Assembly: GCF_023897065.1 (NCBI RefSeq)
Contig: NZ_JAMHIV010000034.1
Location: 47,712 to 111,711 of the forward strand
DNA: 64,000 nt
DNA from: Crossiella sp. SN42
GTDB lineage: Bacteria; Actinomycetota; Actinomycetes; Mycobacteriales; Pseudonocardiaceae
Direction: 5' to 3'
Of the stretch, positions 1 to 8,453 are shown piece after piece; position 1 is the stretch's first letter; every line of letters begins with the position of its first letter. Under the pieces are notes generated by a model. It was not told where the DNA came from and ran no database searches. It worked only from the letters and a program-made list of their open reading frames with translations. Position numbers and translations under genes: made by a program.

Positions 1-2
1 AG

Positions 3-125
3 TCGCTGATCGAGGAGGAAGAGGTCACCGTGAACGGGCGGGTGGAGACCCGGCGCGGCGCCCAGTTGCGCGACGGCGACGTGGTCGCGGTGGGCGAGGA
101 GAAGGCCAGGGTGGTCACGGCCTGA
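3..125 (+). CDS. S4 RNA-binding domain protein (3' end only)
   Basis: The last 40 codons of a gene entering from the left edge. The peptide contains EEEVTVNGRVETRRGAQLR followed by DGDVVAVG, the second half of an S4 fold as in small YaaA/RlbA-type S4 proteins: the strand carrying V-x-V-N-G, then R-R-G and a G-D-x-V turn. S4 domains bind structured RNA. The stop codon overlaps the 3' end of the convergent LuxR-type gene by 11 bp. Nothing more can be said about the missing N-terminus. Confidence 0.7.
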   Translation, partial: SLIEEEEVTVNGRVETRRGAQLRDGDVVAVGEEKARVVTA

Positions 126-2412
126 GCTGCTCGGCCACCCAGGCCGCCACCTGCGCCCTGGACCGCACCCCGAGCCGGGCCAGGATGTGCTCCAGGTGCG
201 CCTCCGCGGTGCGCTGGGCGATGGTCAGCTCGCGGGCGATCTCCTTGTTGCTCAACCCCCGCGCCACCAGGTGGGCCACCTCCAGCTGCCGCGGGGTCAG
301 CGTGCTCGGCGCGGCCGGGGCGAGCAGCTCGGTCTCGGCGTAGGTCACCGCCTGGTCCAGGTCGAAGCGCAGCCCACGCCGCCGCGCGGCCTCGAACGCG
401 CCCGCGGACAAGGACTGGCGCATCCGCGCGGTCGCCTCGGCCCGGTGCCGGGCGATCCCGTCGATCCGGAAGAAGCTGGTGCCCACCGGGGTCAGCACCG
501 ACTCCACCGCGCCGGTCAGGCAGGCCGCCGCGGCGTGCCGCCCCTGTGCGGCGAAGGCCCAGGACAGGATCTCCAGGGTCATGCCCAGGCCGAAGCGGTC
601 GGCGAAGCTGCGCTTGAGCCGGATGCTCTCCAGCAGCAGCGGCAGCGCCGCCGCGGGCCGCCCGTCCAGCCAGTGCGCCAGGCCGGTCAGCGTCTGCGCC
701 CAGGTGCGGATCCACACCTCGCCCGCGGGCTCCACGATCGCGATCGCCTCCTGGCAGCGCGCCACCGCGTGCGCCAGGTCCTGCTGCGCCTGGTCGGCGC
801 GCAGGCAGCGGCACAGTGCCTGCTGCATCATGGCCAGGCTCGCGCCCAGCTGGTCGCCGACGTCGAGGTGGCGCTCGATCGCCCCCTGGAAGAGCGTGAT
901 CGCCTCGGTGATCTCGCCGGTGTACATGGCGTGGGCGGCCCGGTACTGCACCGCGTAGGCCAGCACGCCCTCCGCGCCCAGCTCGCGGGCCAGCTCCTCG
1001 CACTCCAGCACCGCGGCCCGCATGGTGGCCGGCTCCCCGCGCAGCGCCGCGACCTGCGCGGTCACCCACAGCGCGGTGGCCCGCAGCTCGGTCGGCTCCG
1101 GGGCGGCGCCCAGCGCGCGGGTCAGCCACAGCTGGCCCTCCTCGGTGGCCCCGCACACCGCCCAGTACCACCTGAGCGCGGTGACCAGCCGCAGCGCCAC
1201 CTGCGCGCCGCCGGGCTCGGCCAGGCTGAACTCCAGCGCGGCCCGCAGGTTGCCCAGCTCGGCGTCGCAGCGCCTGCTCCACCGGGCTTGCTCCGGCCCG
1301 TGCCAGCCCCGGTCGAAGCCAATCGCCAGCCGCAGGTAGTGATCCCGGTGCCGCCGCCGCCAGCGGAGCAGCTGGCCCTGGCCGGTCAGCCGGTCCCGGC
1401 CGTACTGGCGGATGGTCTCCAGCATCCGGTACCTGGCCGTGCCCTCGCCCTCGACCCGGCTGACCACCGACTTGTCCACCAGCCCGGTCAGCGCGTCCAG
1501 CACCTGGCCGCGGGCCAGGTCCTCGCCGGTGGCGATCTCCTCGGCGGCGGCCAGGTCGAAGCCGCCGGAACACACCGACAGCCGCTCCCACAGGATCCGC
1601 TCAGCCGGGGAGCACAGGCCGAAGCTCCACTCCACGGTGGCCCGCATGGTCTGCTGCCGGGGCGTCGCGGTGGTCGCGCAGAGCAGCAGGTCGAACCGAT
1701 GGCCGAACTCCGCCAGCAGGTCCGCCGGCCCGCTGCCGGGCAGCTGGGCGGCGGCCAGCTCGATGGCCAGCGGGATGCCCTCCAGGCGGCGGCAGAGCTG
1801 GGTGATCGGTTCCCGGTTGCGGCTGTCCACGCGGAGCCCGCCGCGGGCCAGCAGCAGCCGGACCGAGCCGAAGCCGCGCAGCTCCTCCAGGGTCAGCCGC
1901 CTGCCGGTGGGCGGCACGTCCAGCGGGGGCACCGGCAGCAGGTGCTCCCCGCCGATTCCGAGGGCCTGGCGGCCGGTGGCCAGCACAGTCAGGCCGGGGG
2001 CCTGCGGCAGCAGCGCGCTGACCAGTTCGGCGCAGGCGGCCACCAGGTGCTCGCAGTTGTCCAGCACCAGCAGCAGCCGCCGCTCGCGCAGGAACTCCCG
2101 CATCGCGGCCATCGGCGGCCGGGCCGAGCGCTCGGTGGCGCCGAGCCGGTTGGCCACGGTCTGGGCGAGCAGGCCGGGATCGTCCAGCGCGGCCAGCTCC
2201 ACGTGCCACACCCCGTCCGGGAAGGCCCGCCGGGACTGCTCGGCCACCCGCGCGGCCAGCCTGCTCTTGCCCACCCCGCCCGGCCCGGTCAGGGTGACCA
2301 GCCGGTGGTCGAGCAGCAGCCTGCGGGCCCGGGCGATCTCCGCGGCCCGGTCGATGAAGGAGCTCATCTCGACCGGCAGGTTGCCTGGTGCCGCCGAAGC
2401 CATTGCGTGCAC
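115..2412 (-). CDS. LuxR-family transcriptional regulator with NB-ARC-type ATPase
   Basis: About 765 residues. An N-terminal P-loop ATPase (GPGGVGKSRLA near residue 45, LLLVLDNCEHL as Walker B near residue 115) is followed by a winged-helix/TPR-like middle and a C-terminal LuxR helix-turn-helix (LTPRQLEVAHLVARGLSNKE, last 65 residues). This is the architecture of large ATP-binding LuxR regulators that sense an unknown ligand and activate nearby or pathway genes. I place the start at GTG 2412 because GGAGAG lies 9 nt upstream; ATG 2403, three codons in, is the alternative. An upstream in-frame extension exists but lacks a ribosome site. It is divergent from the STAS gene. Target unknown. Confidence 0.85.
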   Translation of the reverse strand: MHAMASAAPGNLPVEMSSFIDRAAEIARARRLLLDHRLVTLTGPGGVGKSRLAARVAEQSRRAFPDGVWHVELAALDDPGLLAQTVANRLGATERSARPPMAAMREFLRERRLLLVLDNCEHLVAACAELVSALLPQAPGLTVLATGRQALGIGGEHLLPVPPLDVPPTGRRLTLEELRGFGSVRLLLARGGLRVDSRNREPITQLCRRLEGIPLAIELAAAQLPGSGPADLLAEFGHRFDLLLCATTATPRQQTMRATVEWSFGLCSPAERILWERLSVCSGGFDLAAAEEIATGEDLARGQVLDALTGLVDKSVVSRVEGEGTARYRMLETIRQYGRDRLTGQGQLLRWRRRHRDHYLRLAIGFDRGWHGPEQARWSRRCDAELGNLRAALEFSLAEPGGAQVALRLVTALRWYWAVCGATEEGQLWLTRALGAAPEPTELRATALWVTAQVAALRGEPATMRAAVLECEELARELGAEGVLAYAVQYRAAHAMYTGEITEAITLFQGAIERHLDVGDQLGASLAMMQQALCRCLRADQAQQDLAHAVARCQEAIAIVEPAGEVWIRTWAQTLTGLAHWLDGRPAAALPLLLESIRLKRSFADRFGLGMTLEILSWAFAAQGRHAAAACLTGAVESVLTPVGTSFFRIDGIARHRAEATARMRQSLSAGAFEAARRRGLRFDLDQAVTYAETELLAPAAPSTLTPRQLEVAHLVARGLSNKEIARELTIAQRTAEAHLEHILARLGVRSRAQVAAWVAEQLRP

Positions 2413-2497
2413 ATTACGGCACTCTCCGTAGAAGATCATCGCGCTATGGTTGGTTACAGACACATGCAAACTGCAAATAACACAAAAAGCAGTAGTA

Positions 2498-2515
2498 CTC
2501 CCGATGTGCCGGGAG
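2498..2515. promoter_or_regulatory. Inverted repeat in the LuxR/STAS divergent gap
   Basis: CTCCCG-N6-CGGGAG, a perfect 6-bp-arm inverted repeat in the 161-bp gap between the divergent LuxR-ATPase and STAS genes. The gap is visibly AT-richer than its surroundings. The repeat could be an operator for the LuxR regulator; there is no direct support beyond its position. Confidence 0.3.
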
Positions 2516-2573
2516 AGCACGCCGTGTGACGCTTCCGGTACCCAGCGAAGGGCAACTCGGTAGGAGGCGCCCG

Positions 2574-3287
2574 GTGGACGGCACCGGTTTTCTGGATGTC
2601 GAGGTTCGGGACGAGGCGCGGGTACGGGTCGTCGGACTGGCGGGCGAGCTGGACCGGATCGCGTGTTACGAGGTGCGGCAGCTGCTGCTCGGCCTGGCGG
2701 TGGAGCGACCCAAGGCGATCATCGTGGAGCTGGGTGAGGTCAAGGTGACCTCGCCGGCGTTGCTGGTGGTCTTCGACGTGGTCGCGGCCGAGGTCGCCGA
2801 CTGGCCGGGGGTGCCGGTGCTGCTGGCCATCACCAGCCCGTCGGTGCGGTTGATCTTCGCCGCGGTGCGGCTGCCGGAACGGGTGCTGGCCTGCCACAGC
2901 GTGGCCGAGGCGATGGCCGCGCTGGACACCGGTCCGCGCGGGCGGCGACTACGCCTGCCGGTGCCGGCCTCGCCCTCCGGTGAGCTGCTGGCCAGGGCCG
3001 CGGCCGAGCAGATCTGCCAGAGCTGGCGGCTGCCCGGCCTGACCGAGGTGCTGCCGCCGGTGGCCGCCGACCTGGTCGCGCACACCGCCGCCGAGCGCGG
3101 TGAGTGCGTGACCTTGCAGTTCTGGACCGACGTGCAGCGGATGGTGGTCTCGGTGCGCGGGCTGCTGCGCGGCGGCAGCGCGCTGGCCGTGCCGGCCTGG
3201 CGGGACTCGGTCTCCGGGCACACCCCGACCGGCGACGGCGCGGTGGTGCTCTGGACCTCGCTGGGACTGGCTTGCACGAAGGACTGA
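2574..3287 (+). CDS. STAS-domain protein with vestigial HATPase-like C-terminus
   Basis: 237 residues. The first 105 form a STAS domain of the anti-sigma-factor antagonist type (VRVVGLAGELDR, then AIIVELGEVKVTSPALLVVF). The second half (from about residue 125) resembles the start of RsbW-like HATPase domains (SWRLPGL...VAADLVAHTAAERG) but has no convincing N-box or G-box, so kinase activity is doubtful. GTG 2574 is chosen because AGGAGG sits 6 nt upstream; GTG 2526, 16 codons earlier, has no such site. The likely role is partner-switch signalling on a sigma factor; the partner is not in the window. The TetR gene starts 19 bp downstream. Confidence 0.75.
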   Translation: MDGTGFLDVEVRDEARVRVVGLAGELDRIACYEVRQLLLGLAVERPKAIIVELGEVKVTSPALLVVFDVVAAEVADWPGVPVLLAITSPSVRLIFAAVRLPERVLACHSVAEAMAALDTGPRGRRLRLPVPASPSGELLARAAAEQICQSWRLPGLTEVLPPVAADLVAHTAAERGECVTLQFWTDVQRMVVSVRGLLRGGSALAVPAWRDSVSGHTPTGDGAVVLWTSLGLACTKD

Positions 3288-3306
3288 ATCGCGGTTCACT
3301 CCTTGT

Positions 3307-3915
3307 ATGCCGTACCGCCGCACGCCTTCGGTCGACGCGCGCCGCGCCGCGACCAGGGACCGGGTGCTCGGCGCGACCAGGGAGCTGCTGGCCGAGGCCG
3401 GGTACGCCGGTTGCTCGATCGCGGCCGTGGCCAGGCGGGCCGGGGTGGCGGCCGGTTCGGTGTACCTGCACTTCCCGAACAAGGCCGACCTGCTGGCCGA
3501 GGCGTTCCGGGTGGTCGTCGGGCACGAGGTGGACGCGGTCGCCCAGGCCGTGGCCGCCGCGCCGGACCACCGGGCCGGGGTGGTCGCGGTGGTGGAGACC
3601 TTCGCCGGGCGCGCGCTGAAGTCGCCCCGGCTGGCCTACGCGCTGCTGGCCGAACCCATCGACGCGGCGGTGGAACGCGAGCGCCTGCGCTTGCGGGTGG
3701 CCTTCCGCGACCTGGTCTCCGGTGTGCTGGCCACCGCGGTCGAGCGGGGCGAGCTGCCGCCGCAGAACCCGGCGGTCACCGCGGCCGCGCTGGTCGGCGC
3801 GGTCGGCGAGGTGCTGATCGGCCCACTGGCCGCCGGGCACGCCGACCCGGACACCATCCCGAACCTGATCTCCTTCTGCCTGCGCGCGATCGGAGCCCCC
3901 AATGCCGACTCATGA
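3307..3915 (+). CDS. TetR/AcrR-family transcriptional regulator
   Basis: 202 residues. The N-terminal helix-turn-helix is classical (CSIAAVARRAGVAAGSVYLH followed by FPNKADLL, residues about 38-65); the C-terminal part is a variable ligand-binding helical domain. The gene overlaps the start of the aidB-like gene by 14 bp, so the two are translated from one mRNA and the regulator most likely controls its own operon. No clear Shine-Dalgarno sequence precedes ATG 3307. Ligand unknown. Confidence 0.9.
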   Translation: MPYRRTPSVDARRAATRDRVLGATRELLAEAGYAGCSIAAVARRAGVAAGSVYLHFPNKADLLAEAFRVVVGHEVDAVAQAVAAAPDHRAGVVAVVETFAGRALKSPRLAYALLAEPIDAAVERERLRLRVAFRDLVSGVLATAVERGELPPQNPAVTAAALVGAVGEVLIGPLAAGHADPDTIPNLISFCLRAIGAPNADS

Positions 3916-5530
3916 AGTCACCAACCAGGTCCCCCCGCTGCTGGACCACGACGTCGCCGCCGACCCGGCCCTGGTGGAGGCGCTGCACCGGGAAGGCGCG
4001 GGCTGGGCCGAGCCCGAGCTGCACGAGCTGGGCCGCCTGGCCGGGAGTGAGCAGGCCCAGGAGTGGGGCCGCCAGGCCAATGACCACCCGCCGGTGCTGC
4101 GCACGCACGACCGGTACGGGCACCGGATCGACGAGGTCGACTTCCACCCGGCCTGGCACCAGCTGATGACGGTCGCGGTCGGCCACGGCCTGCACGCCGC
4201 GCCCTGGCGGGATCAGCGGGCCGGGACGCACGTGGCCCGCGCGGCCAAGTTCTTCGCCTGGGGCCAGGTAGAGCCGGGGCACAGCTGCCCGATCTCGATG
4301 ACCTACGCCGCCGTGCCCGCGCTGCGCGCCACCCCCGAGCTGGCCGCGCGCTACGAGCCGCTGCTGGCCGCGCCGGAGTACGACTTCGGGCTGCGCGAGC
4401 CCTCGGGCAAGCGCGGGCTGATCGCGGGCATGTCGATGACGGAGAAGCAGGGCGGCTCCGACGTCCGGGCCAACACCACCAGCGCTGCCCCCATCGGCGA
4501 CGGCGGGTACACCCTGGTGGGGCACAAGTGGTTCACCAGCGCGCCGATGTCGGACATGTTCCTCACCCTGGCCCAGGCGCCCGGCGGCCTGTCCTGCTTC
4601 CTGCTGCCCAGGGTGCTGCCCGACGGCACCCGCAACCGGATCCGGCTGCAGCGGCTGAAGGACAAGCTGGGCAACAAGTCCAACGCCTCCGCCGAGATCG
4701 AGTACGAGGACGCGGTGGGCTACCTGGTCGGCGAGGAGGGGCGCGGGGTCCGCACCATCATCGAGATGGTCAACATGACCCGGCTGGACTGCTGCCTGGG
4801 CTCGGCGGCCGGGATGCGCGCCGGGGTGGTGCAGGCGGTGCACCACGCCACGCACCGCTGGGCCTTCGGCAAAGCCCTGGTGGACCAGCCGCTGATGGCC
4901 ACCGTGCTGGCCGACCTGGTGATCGAGTCCGAGGCCGCCACCACCATGGCGATGCGGCTGGCCGGGGCCACCGACCGCGCCCAGCACGGCGACGAGCAGG
5001 AGACGTTGTTCCGCCGGATCGGCCTGGCGGTGTCGAAGTACTGGCTGTGCAAACGCGGCCCCGCGCACGCGGCCGAGGCGCTGGAATGCCTGGGCGGCAA
5101 CGGCTACGTGGAGGAGTCCGGCATGCCCAGGCTCTACCGCGAGGCCCCGCTGATGTCGATCTGGGAGGGCTCCGGCAACGTGGCCGCCCTGGACGCCCTG
5201 CGCGCCATGGGCCGCCAGCCGGAGACCGTGCGGGCCTACTTCGCTGAGGTGGACACCGCCCGCGGCCTGGACCCCAGGCTGGACGCGTTCGCGGCGAAGG
5301 TGCGCGCCGAGCTGAGCGACCTCACCGACATCGAGGCCCGCGCCCGCCGCGTGGTGGAGCGGATGGCGCTGCTGTTGCAAGGCGTGCAGCTGGTCCGCCA
5401 CGGCAGCCCCGCGGTCGCCGAGGCCTTCTGCGCCAGCCGCCTGGCCGGCGACTGGGGCGTGGCCTTCGGCACCCTGCCACCGGGCCTGGACCTCAAGGCG
5501 ATCATCGACCGGGGCCGCACCGTGCGCTAG
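3902..5530 (+). CDS. aidB: AidB-like acyl-CoA dehydrogenase family flavoprotein
   Basis: 542 residues, the length of E. coli AidB (about 541). AidB-specific features are present: an N-terminal region with NQVPPLLDHD, the FAD-binding stretch MSMTEKQGGSDVRANTT (residues about 178-195), and the C-terminal CLGGNGYVEESGMPRLYRE with IWEGSGNV after it. AidB proteins bind DNA and FAD and are linked to resistance to alkylating agents; the reaction is not settled. Here it is expressed with a TetR regulator rather than with the Ada regulon. Function as alkylation protection is by family. Confidence 0.9.
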   Translation: MPTHEVTNQVPPLLDHDVAADPALVEALHREGAGWAEPELHELGRLAGSEQAQEWGRQANDHPPVLRTHDRYGHRIDEVDFHPAWHQLMTVAVGHGLHAAPWRDQRAGTHVARAAKFFAWGQVEPGHSCPISMTYAAVPALRATPELAARYEPLLAAPEYDFGLREPSGKRGLIAGMSMTEKQGGSDVRANTTSAAPIGDGGYTLVGHKWFTSAPMSDMFLTLAQAPGGLSCFLLPRVLPDGTRNRIRLQRLKDKLGNKSNASAEIEYEDAVGYLVGEEGRGVRTIIEMVNMTRLDCCLGSAAGMRAGVVQAVHHATHRWAFGKALVDQPLMATVLADLVIESEAATTMAMRLAGATDRAQHGDEQETLFRRIGLAVSKYWLCKRGPAHAAEALECLGGNGYVEESGMPRLYREAPLMSIWEGSGNVAALDALRAMGRQPETVRAYFAEVDTARGLDPRLDAFAAKVRAELSDLTDIEARARRVVERMALLLQGVQLVRHGSPAVAEAFCASRLAGDWGVAFGTLPPGLDLKAIIDRGRTVR

Positions 5531-5693
5531 AGAGCGGAACGGGTGAGTCCGGACAGGTGAACGCGCTGCCCGATGGGGCGGCGGAGAGGGCAGGAAACCC
5601 CGCGTCAGATACCGATCGGGCATCCGGCCGTCGCGGACCGCGGACGCTCTCACCGATGCTGACGGCAGTCAGCGACCGGAAACTGTGGCGCTA

Positions 5694-5737
5694 GGTCGTG
5701 TCCCGTGGATCTCGCACGCGATCCACGGGAAACGACC
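5694..5737. repeat. Short copy (C) of the palindromic repeat family
   Basis: Two 18-bp arms (5694-5711 and 5720-5737) are complementary with one mismatch around an 8-nt spacer. The core TGGATCTCGCACGCGATC also occurs in the right arm of copy A (14697-14861); in copy B (25886-26002) it occurs with T for the second C of CTC. It lies in the 243-bp gap after aidB, in which I see no other feature except the TCCACAGTGGA palindrome at 5741-5751. It may act as a terminator hairpin; no T-tract follows. Confidence 0.65.
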
Positions 5738-5773
5738 CAGTCCACAGTGGACACTTGGTGAGGGGGAACCGGC

Positions 5774-6616
5774 TTGTCCTGGTTCCGGCCGGGGCGGGCC
5801 ACGCTCGCCGAACCGGCACAGCGCACCCTGCTCTACCTGATGGCGGGCCCGCACGCGGGCGTCGCCGTCCGGCAGGCCGTGGGCGGCGACACCGGCGCCA
5901 TCACCGGCACCCTGGAACTCCCGGGGCTGAGCACCCCCGAGGTCACCGCCGCCGTGCGAACCTTGGCCAAGGCCACCGGCCCCGCGCCCCTGGCCGCCAC
6001 CACCCGGATCCGCCTGCTCACCGAGTCCCTGGCGGCCACCGGCGACCTGATCTGGCAGCCGATCCTGGCCGAGTGGCCGGACCTGCGCGGCACCAAGGTG
6101 GAACTGGCCCCGGTCGGCGACATCCTGTACCTGCCGCTGCACACGGCGCTGGTCGAGGGCGTGCCGGCGTGCGTGCTGCTGGACCTGTCGGTACGGGTGC
6201 CGGTGCACGCCCCGGCGATGCCGCCGGTGTCGCTGGGGGAGGGGGCCGCGAGTGGGGTGCGGGACGGGTTGCGCGATGGGAGGAGTGAGCGGCGGACCTG
6301 CCACGGGATCATGGACGCGGACGAGCCGTGGCGCAGCACGGTCCTGCTCGGCCACCGCCCCGCGTCCCCGGAACCGGCCGCCAACCCCCTCGTCATCCTC
6401 TCCGGGGGACGCCTGGCCGCCTTCGACACCCTCCCCGTCCTCGGCGCGCTCTGGCCCCTGCCCGACCCCACCCTCACCGCCGACCTGCTCGCCCACCTCC
6501 ACCGCGCCCTGGTCGGCGTCCCCGACACCTGCTCACTGGCCCAGGTCGTCGGCGCCGCGCACCGTCACGGCCTGTGCATCGCGGTCTGGGGGCCATTCGT
6601 CCACTTCGGTGCTTAA
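5774..6616 (+). CDS. Degenerate CHAT-like domain protein
   Basis: 280 residues, starting at TTG 5774 with GAGGGGG about 8 nt upstream. No signal peptide or membrane segment. Several landmarks follow the order of a CHAT (caspase-like) domain: APVGDILYLPLHTALVEG (residues about 116-133), VLLGHRP then NPLVILSGGRLAAFDTLP, and the terminal WGPFVHFGA, like the W-x-x-F-V-x-x-G end of CHAT proteins. The catalytic His-Gly pair reads His-Arg and the segment that normally carries the catalytic cysteine (LSAC) is missing. If the assignment is right, it is an inactive or binding-only relative. Otherwise it is a hypothetical protein. Confidence 0.6.
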   Translation: MSWFRPGRATLAEPAQRTLLYLMAGPHAGVAVRQAVGGDTGAITGTLELPGLSTPEVTAAVRTLAKATGPAPLAATTRIRLLTESLAATGDLIWQPILAEWPDLRGTKVELAPVGDILYLPLHTALVEGVPACVLLDLSVRVPVHAPAMPPVSLGEGAASGVRDGLRDGRSERRTCHGIMDADEPWRSTVLLGHRPASPEPAANPLVILSGGRLAAFDTLPVLGALWPLPDPTLTADLLAHLHRALVGVPDTCSLAQVVGAAHRHGLCIAVWGPFVHFGA

Positions 6617-6665
6617 CTCTGCGGGCATGGACGGCGTGCCCGGTTCGTGCCAGGCTCTGTGGTGA

Positions 6666-6832
6666 GGTCCTGGGGGACTGCAAACCCTTTCCCCGGCAAC
6701 GCCGGGGCGGGGGTCGCGGTGCTTCCTGCCCTCGTCCTCGCAACCGAGGACTCACCACACCGAGGTTTCCACTCCTCGGTCCGGGGGCGGCCGCCGGTGC
6801 CCCCTGGACCGGGGCCGTGTCTGGAGGTTGTC
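6666..6832 (+). promoter_or_regulatory. Strongly folded 5' leader ahead of the I36 inhibitor
   Basis: The 216-bp gap before the I36 gene holds four successive hairpins: CCCCGGC-AAC-GCCGGGG (6691-6707), GTCCTCG-CAAC-CGAGGAC (6734-6751), a 7-bp pair at 6759-6780, and a GGTCC...GGACC arm pair at 6778-6810 that competes with the third. The single-stranded stretch CTGCAAACC sits just before the first stem. This looks like a riboswitch or attenuator leader, but I cannot assign it to a known class. The ribosome site GGAGG follows at about 6823. Confidence 0.45.
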
Positions 6833-7216
6833 GTGCGCAAGTCCGTTTCCCGTACCGCCCGGCTGGCCCTCACCGCGTTCGCGGTGACCGCGCTGGCCGG
6901 TTCCGCCCTGGCCGGCACCGCCTCGGCGGCGCCCGCCTCGCCCTGCCCGCACTCCGGCGCCTTGTGCCTGTGGGACCAGGAGAACTACCTGGGCAACCCG
7001 TTCAACGTGCGGGCACTCGACCCCGAGCGCGGCACCTGCGTCAACCTCTACGACCACAAGTGGGGCGAGGGCCGGGCCAAGTCCGGCTTCAACAACGGCT
7101 CGCGCACCGCGTCCCTGTTCGCCAGCCGGGACTGCACCGGGCGGCCCTACCCGATCAGCCCCGGCAGCGGCGACCCCTCGATCGACCTCGCGGCCAACAG
7201 CGTCTACGTGTACTGA
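6833..7216 (+). CDS. Secreted peptidase inhibitor, family I36
   Basis: 127 residues from GTG 6833, with GGAGG 5 nt upstream. A Sec signal peptide (basic start, hydrophobic LALTAFAVTALAGSALAG, cleavage near ASA-AP) precedes a small beta/gamma-crystallin-like domain: LCLWDQENYLGNPF, NLYDHKWGEG, FNNGSRTASLF, C-x-G. This is the signature of the I36 family, whose prototype (Streptomyces SMPI) inhibits metalloproteinases. It probably protects the cell or controls extracellular proteolysis; an SSI-type serine protease inhibitor follows 700 bp downstream. Confidence 0.85.
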   Translation: MRKSVSRTARLALTAFAVTALAGSALAGTASAAPASPCPHSGALCLWDQENYLGNPFNVRALDPERGTCVNLYDHKWGEGRAKSGFNNGSRTASLFASRDCTGRPYPISPGSGDPSIDLAANSVYVY

Positions 7217-7370
7217 GCCACCGGGTCACCCGTGCCGGCGGCCGCGCCGCCCGCCGGCACGAACGGTGATCCACACCACCTGAAAATCTTGCCCTGCAAG
7301 AGTTTGCGGTACGGGCATCCGGTGAATCCCCCTGACACGAACTGTGAACCACAAGTGGAAAGAGGGGGCC

Positions 7371-7802
7371 ATGACGGGTGCGGTGATGGATACCGAACAC
7401 GCTTTCGCGCGCGGCCTGCAGGGCTACATCGCGGAAGTGGCACGGTCGCTCGGTATCGGCCTCGAATCCTGCACGATCGACCCCGAGCCGCCCGCCTCGG
7501 CCTACCTGGCGCTGGACTGGCGGCTGGAACGCTTCCCCGGCCTCGACCTGGCCCTGCTGTGGGACGAAAGCCAGGGCTGGTACGCCGCCCTGGAGTCCCG
7601 CACCGGTGAGGACATGATCACCCTGGCCTACTTCGGCGACGCCCTGCTGCCCGCCCCGGCCGAGGTGCGCGGGTTCCTCGACGACGTGCGGGCCGGGGAG
7701 CACCGGCTCGGCCAGCCCGGCCCGCCGCGGCTGCGCGCGGCCTCCCGCGCCCGGCTGGTCGAGGGGCTGGCCGCCTACCGCGAACACGCCGAAACGGTCT
7801 GA
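7371..7802 (+). CDS. DUF6292-family protein
   Basis: 143 residues. ATG 7371 is preceded by GAGGGGG; an in-frame ATG at 7344 has no ribosome site. The sequence is soluble and acidic, with GLQGYIAEVARSLGI, CTIDPEPPASAYLALDW and LALLWDESQGWYAALE, which I recognise as DUF6292, a family frequent in Pseudonocardiales. Function unknown. A strong hairpin terminator follows at 7864, so it appears to end a transcript. Confidence 0.75.
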   Translation: MTGAVMDTEHAFARGLQGYIAEVARSLGIGLESCTIDPEPPASAYLALDWRLERFPGLDLALLWDESQGWYAALESRTGEDMITLAYFGDALLPAPAEVRGFLDDVRAGEHRLGQPGPPRLRAASRARLVEGLAAYREHAETV

Positions 7803-7863
7803 CTCCTGCTTTCAGTGGGTTCCGCCGTCCTGGGCGCGAGCTTTGAATTGTCCCACCCGTATA

Positions 7864-7896
7864 CCGACGGGAGCGAGAACCGCTCCCGTCGGTTTT
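7864..7896 (+). terminator. Rho-independent terminator
   Basis: A perfect 12-bp stem, CCGACGGGAGCG / CGCTCCCGTCGG, with loop AGAAC, followed directly by TTTT. It lies 61 bp after the DUF6292 stop and just before the ribosome site of the SSI gene, so it separates the two units. It is the only classical stem-plus-U-tract terminator I see in the first 13 kb. Confidence 0.85.
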
Positions 7897-7914
7897 CTGT
7901 GTGGAGGCAACACT

Positions 7915-8328
7915 ATGCGCCAACGCTTGTTCGCGACCGCCGCTATTGTCGCGGCCATTTCCGGGGCCGGGCTGACCGCCGGGCCGGTGAATGCCGGACC
8001 GGCCCAGTCCAGCCGCCTGACGCTGACCATCGCCGAGGGTGAGGACCCGGCCCCGATCGCGCACCGCCGCACCCTCACCTGTCAGCCGCCCGGCGGCGAC
8101 CACCCCCGCGCCGCAGCCGCCTGCGCCGATCTGACCAGGGCAAACGGAGATCTCGCCCGGCTGCCCGGTGATCCGGCGCACCCCGGCTGCCCGCGTGACT
8201 ACCGCCCGGTGACGGTCACCGCCCGCGGACACTGGCAGGGGCGCCCGGTTCGTTTTCAGCGCACTTACCCCAACCAGTGCGTACTCACCGCATCCACCGG
8301 TCCGGTTTTCGACATCCAACCCCGGTAA
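7915..8328 (+). CDS. Secreted subtilisin-inhibitor-like (SSI) protein, P1 arginine
   Basis: 137 residues from ATG 7915 (GGAGG 8 nt upstream). A signal peptide ends near VNA-GP. The mature part matches Streptomyces subtilisin inhibitor in order: LTCQPPGGDHPRAAAACADL, then GCPRDYRPVTV, GHWQGRPVRFQRTYPNQC. The four cysteines of the two SSI disulfides are all present. At the reactive loop SSI has C-P-Met-Val; here C-P-Arg-Asp, so P1 is arginine, which predicts inhibition of trypsin-like rather than subtilisin-like proteases. It lies directly behind a terminator, so it has its own promoter. Confidence 0.9.
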   Translation: MRQRLFATAAIVAAISGAGLTAGPVNAGPAQSSRLTLTIAEGEDPAPIAHRRTLTCQPPGGDHPRAAAACADLTRANGDLARLPGDPAHPGCPRDYRPVTVTARGHWQGRPVRFQRTYPNQCVLTASTGPVFDIQPR

Positions 8329-8453
8329 TTGCTTGCACACAGACGCTCGGTATCCCCGATTGATCGCAGCCGGAATTGCTGGACCGGGACCCGGCCGGCA
8401 TGTCTGAATAGTGACCGTTAGCAAGTCCACCCCCATTTCGGAGGTTGAAAGTC

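Noticed and set aside
187..2529. Long open frames opposite the LuxR-ATPase gene and many similar opposite-strand frames
   Set aside because: They are Gln/Arg/Pro/Gly-rich shadows caused by high GC content; the real genes carry full domain signatures and ribosome sites.
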